A DNA stretch of 6,993 bases from positions 1-6,993 of the forward strand of contig CAMWGZ010000066.1 in the NCBI GenBank assembly GCA_947173915.1, given 5' to 3'. The notes under the pieces were generated by a model. That model was not told where the DNA came from. It did no database searches and saw nothing but the letters and a program-made list of their open reading frames with translations. Of this stretch, positions 6,196 through 6,993 are shown one piece after another; the first letter of the stretch is position 1; each line of letters opens with the position of its first letter. The DNA comes from an uncultured Alistipes sp. (GTDB taxonomy: Bacteria > Bacteroidota > Bacteroidia > Bacteroidales > Rikenellaceae). A program made the translations under genes and the position numbers.

Positions 6196-6741
6196 ATGAA
6201 AGAGACTTTAATTATTGCAGGCTTCGGTGGACAGGGTGTCCTCTCGATGGGTAAGATTTTGGCTTACTCGGGCGTTATGCAGGATTTCGAGGTTACCTGG
6301 ATGCCCTCTTACGGTCCCGAAATGCGCGGCGGTACGGCCAACGTTACGGTCATCCTGTCGGACAAGCGCATCTCCTCGCCGATCGCACATGAGTTCGACA
6401 CGGCAATCATCCTCAACCAGCAGTCGATGGACAAGTTCGAGCCGATGGTTCGTCCCGGCGGTACGCTGATCTACGACACGAACGGCATCACGCGCCATCC
6501 GAGCCGCACCGACATCAAGATCTACACGATCGACGCTACGGCGGAGAGCGCACGTTTGGGCAAGGCCAAAATGTTCAACACGATGATCCTGGGCGGTTAC
6601 CTGAAGGTCTGCCCCGTCGTGAAGATGGAGAACGTGATGGTCGGTCTGAAGAAGTCGCTGCCGGAGCGTGCATGGAAGATGCTTCCCGAGAACGAGAAAG
6701 CGATCCAGCACGGTGCAGAGATCATTCGCGAGGTTCGCTAA
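6196..6741 (+). CDS. korC: 2-oxoacid:ferredoxin oxidoreductase gamma subunit
   Basis: 181-residue gamma subunit of the POR/KOR gamma family. It corresponds to the domain that binds CoA in pyruvate:ferredoxin oxidoreductases and completes the delta-alpha-beta-gamma complex. Visible family marks are GFGGQGV at 9-15 near the N-terminus, MPSYGPEMRGGTANVTVILS at 36-55, a core strand DTAIILNQQSMDKF at 68-81, and MFNTMILGGYLK at 126-137. Length is typical. The start is well supported: a Shine-Dalgarno-like GAGAGGA (6182-6188) lies 7 bases before the ATG, one of the few such sites in the window. It is the last gene of the operon; its stop is 30 bases upstream of a strong terminator. Confidence 0.94.
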   Translation: MKETLIIAGFGGQGVLSMGKILAYSGVMQDFEVTWMPSYGPEMRGGTANVTVILSDKRISSPIAHEFDTAIILNQQSMDKFEPMVRPGGTLIYDTNGITRHPSRTDIKIYTIDATAESARLGKAKMFNTMILGGYLKVCPVVKMENVMVGLKKSLPERAWKMLPENEKAIQHGAEIIREVR

Positions 6742-6771
6742 TCCGAATCCCGATCATACGGAAAATTTCCG

Positions 6772-6809
6772 GAGTATCCGGCCTTTACAAGGCCGGATAC
6801 TCTTTTTTT
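6772..6809 (+). terminator. Strong intrinsic terminator of the oxidoreductase operon
   Basis: Arm GAGTATCCGGCCTT (6772-6785) pairs perfectly over 14 bp with AAGGCCGGATACTC (6789-6802) around a TAC loop. Seven T residues (6803-6809) follow. It is a textbook rho-independent terminator on the plus strand, 30 bases after the gamma subunit stop. Confidence 0.95.
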
Positions 6810-6861
6810 ATGCGCCGCCCGAAGCGCAAACCGAAGCAAGCAGGACGATATCAGCCCCCGG

Positions 6862-6962
6862 TGCGGGGTTGCGGGGTTGCGGGGTGCGAGGTGCAAGGTG
6901 CGAGGTGAAAGGTGTGAGGTGTGAGGTTTGAGATTTGAGCGTTGAGCGGTGACGAGTGACGG
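6862..6962. repeat. Degenerate G-rich heptamer tandem repeat
   Basis: About 14 copies of a 7-base unit with consensus TGyGAGG. Units such as TGCGGGG (6862, 6870, 6878), TGCGAGG (6885, 6899), TGCAAGG (6892), TGAAAGG (6906) and TGTGAGG (6913, 6920) are in exact 7-base register from 6870 on, apart from one extra T at 6877. The array decays to TTTGAGA, TTTGAGC, GTTGAGC, GGTGACG and AGTGACG. Order along the array is graded: GGGG units first, GAGG units next, TTGAG/TGACG units last. The rest of 6810-6993 shows no gene or other element I can support, and reading frames crossing it have no family resemblance. Confidence 0.85.
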
Positions 6963-6993
6963 TTGTCGGTGGAGTATGGAGGGTTCTGGGTGT

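Noticed and set aside
6865..6891. Stable intramolecular G-quadruplex
   Set aside because: Only three G4 runs are present; the fourth is GG, so at most a weak two-tetrad form is supported by the sequence.
6668..6931. Plus-strand frames overlapping the end of the gamma subunit and the heptamer repeat
   Set aside because: They start within korC, cross a strong terminator and end in low-complexity repeat translation (GCGVRG-like); no start signal or family resemblance.
1..6993. CRISPR arrays, tRNA or rRNA genes, insertion sequences, phage genes
   Set aside because: No spaced direct repeats, cloverleaf-like sequence, transposase-like frame or terminal inverted repeats were seen on either strand.

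Overview
The window looks like chromosome of a high-GC Bacteroidales member, most likely Alistipes/Rikenellaceae. The evidence is GC-rich coding sequence with AT-rich gaps, weak Shine-Dalgarno sites, Bacteroidetes-type promoter boxes (TTTG near -33, TAnnTTTG near -7) and proteins that read as Bacteroidales versions of serC, serA, DUF1015 and vorB/kor. The genus is inferred from composition and protein style only.

Bases 1-3232, plus strand: a serine biosynthesis cluster. It starts inside serC (phosphoserine aminotransferase, N-terminus outside the window). A 99-base gap follows, holding a strong 15-position hairpin with a T-tract. Next come a short, ACT-less serA (3-phosphoglycerate dehydrogenase, Lys-type catalytic motif) and, 26 bases later, a DUF1015 protein with a DGHHR motif. 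A perfectly palindromic terminator closes the cluster. SerA and SerC make O-phosphoserine from 3-phosphoglycerate. The third gene has no assigned function, and its position and motif suggest a role in serine or phosphoserine metabolism.

Bases 3289-3855, minus strand: a single gene for a four-helix membrane protein of unknown function, convergent with the serine cluster and sharing its bidirectional terminator.

Bases 3856-4077: an AT-rich divergent intergenic region. It holds a plausible promoter for each flanking gene. Each promoter has an inverted repeat lying over its -7 box, and the two repeats have related half-sites (TGCCTAA and TGCTTAC).

Bases 4078-6809, plus strand: a compact four-gene operon (gaps of 3, 4 and 14 bases). 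It encodes the delta (2x[4Fe-4S] ferredoxin), alpha, beta (TPP) and gamma subunits of a 2-oxoacid:ferredoxin oxidoreductase of the Vor/Kor type, and ends in a strong intrinsic terminator. The enzyme would interconvert a 2-oxoacid plus CoA with acyl-CoA, CO2 and reduced ferredoxin, as expected of an anaerobic gut fermenter.

Bases 6810-6993: no gene seen. The stretch contains a degenerate G-rich heptamer tandem repeat.

Most of the window is ordinary metabolism. The points worth a second look are the serC-serA hairpin, the DUF1015 protein as a possible ParB/Srx-fold serine-linked enzyme, the paired promoter palindromes, and the heptamer repeat. No CRISPR array, tRNA, rRNA, insertion sequence or phage gene was found.
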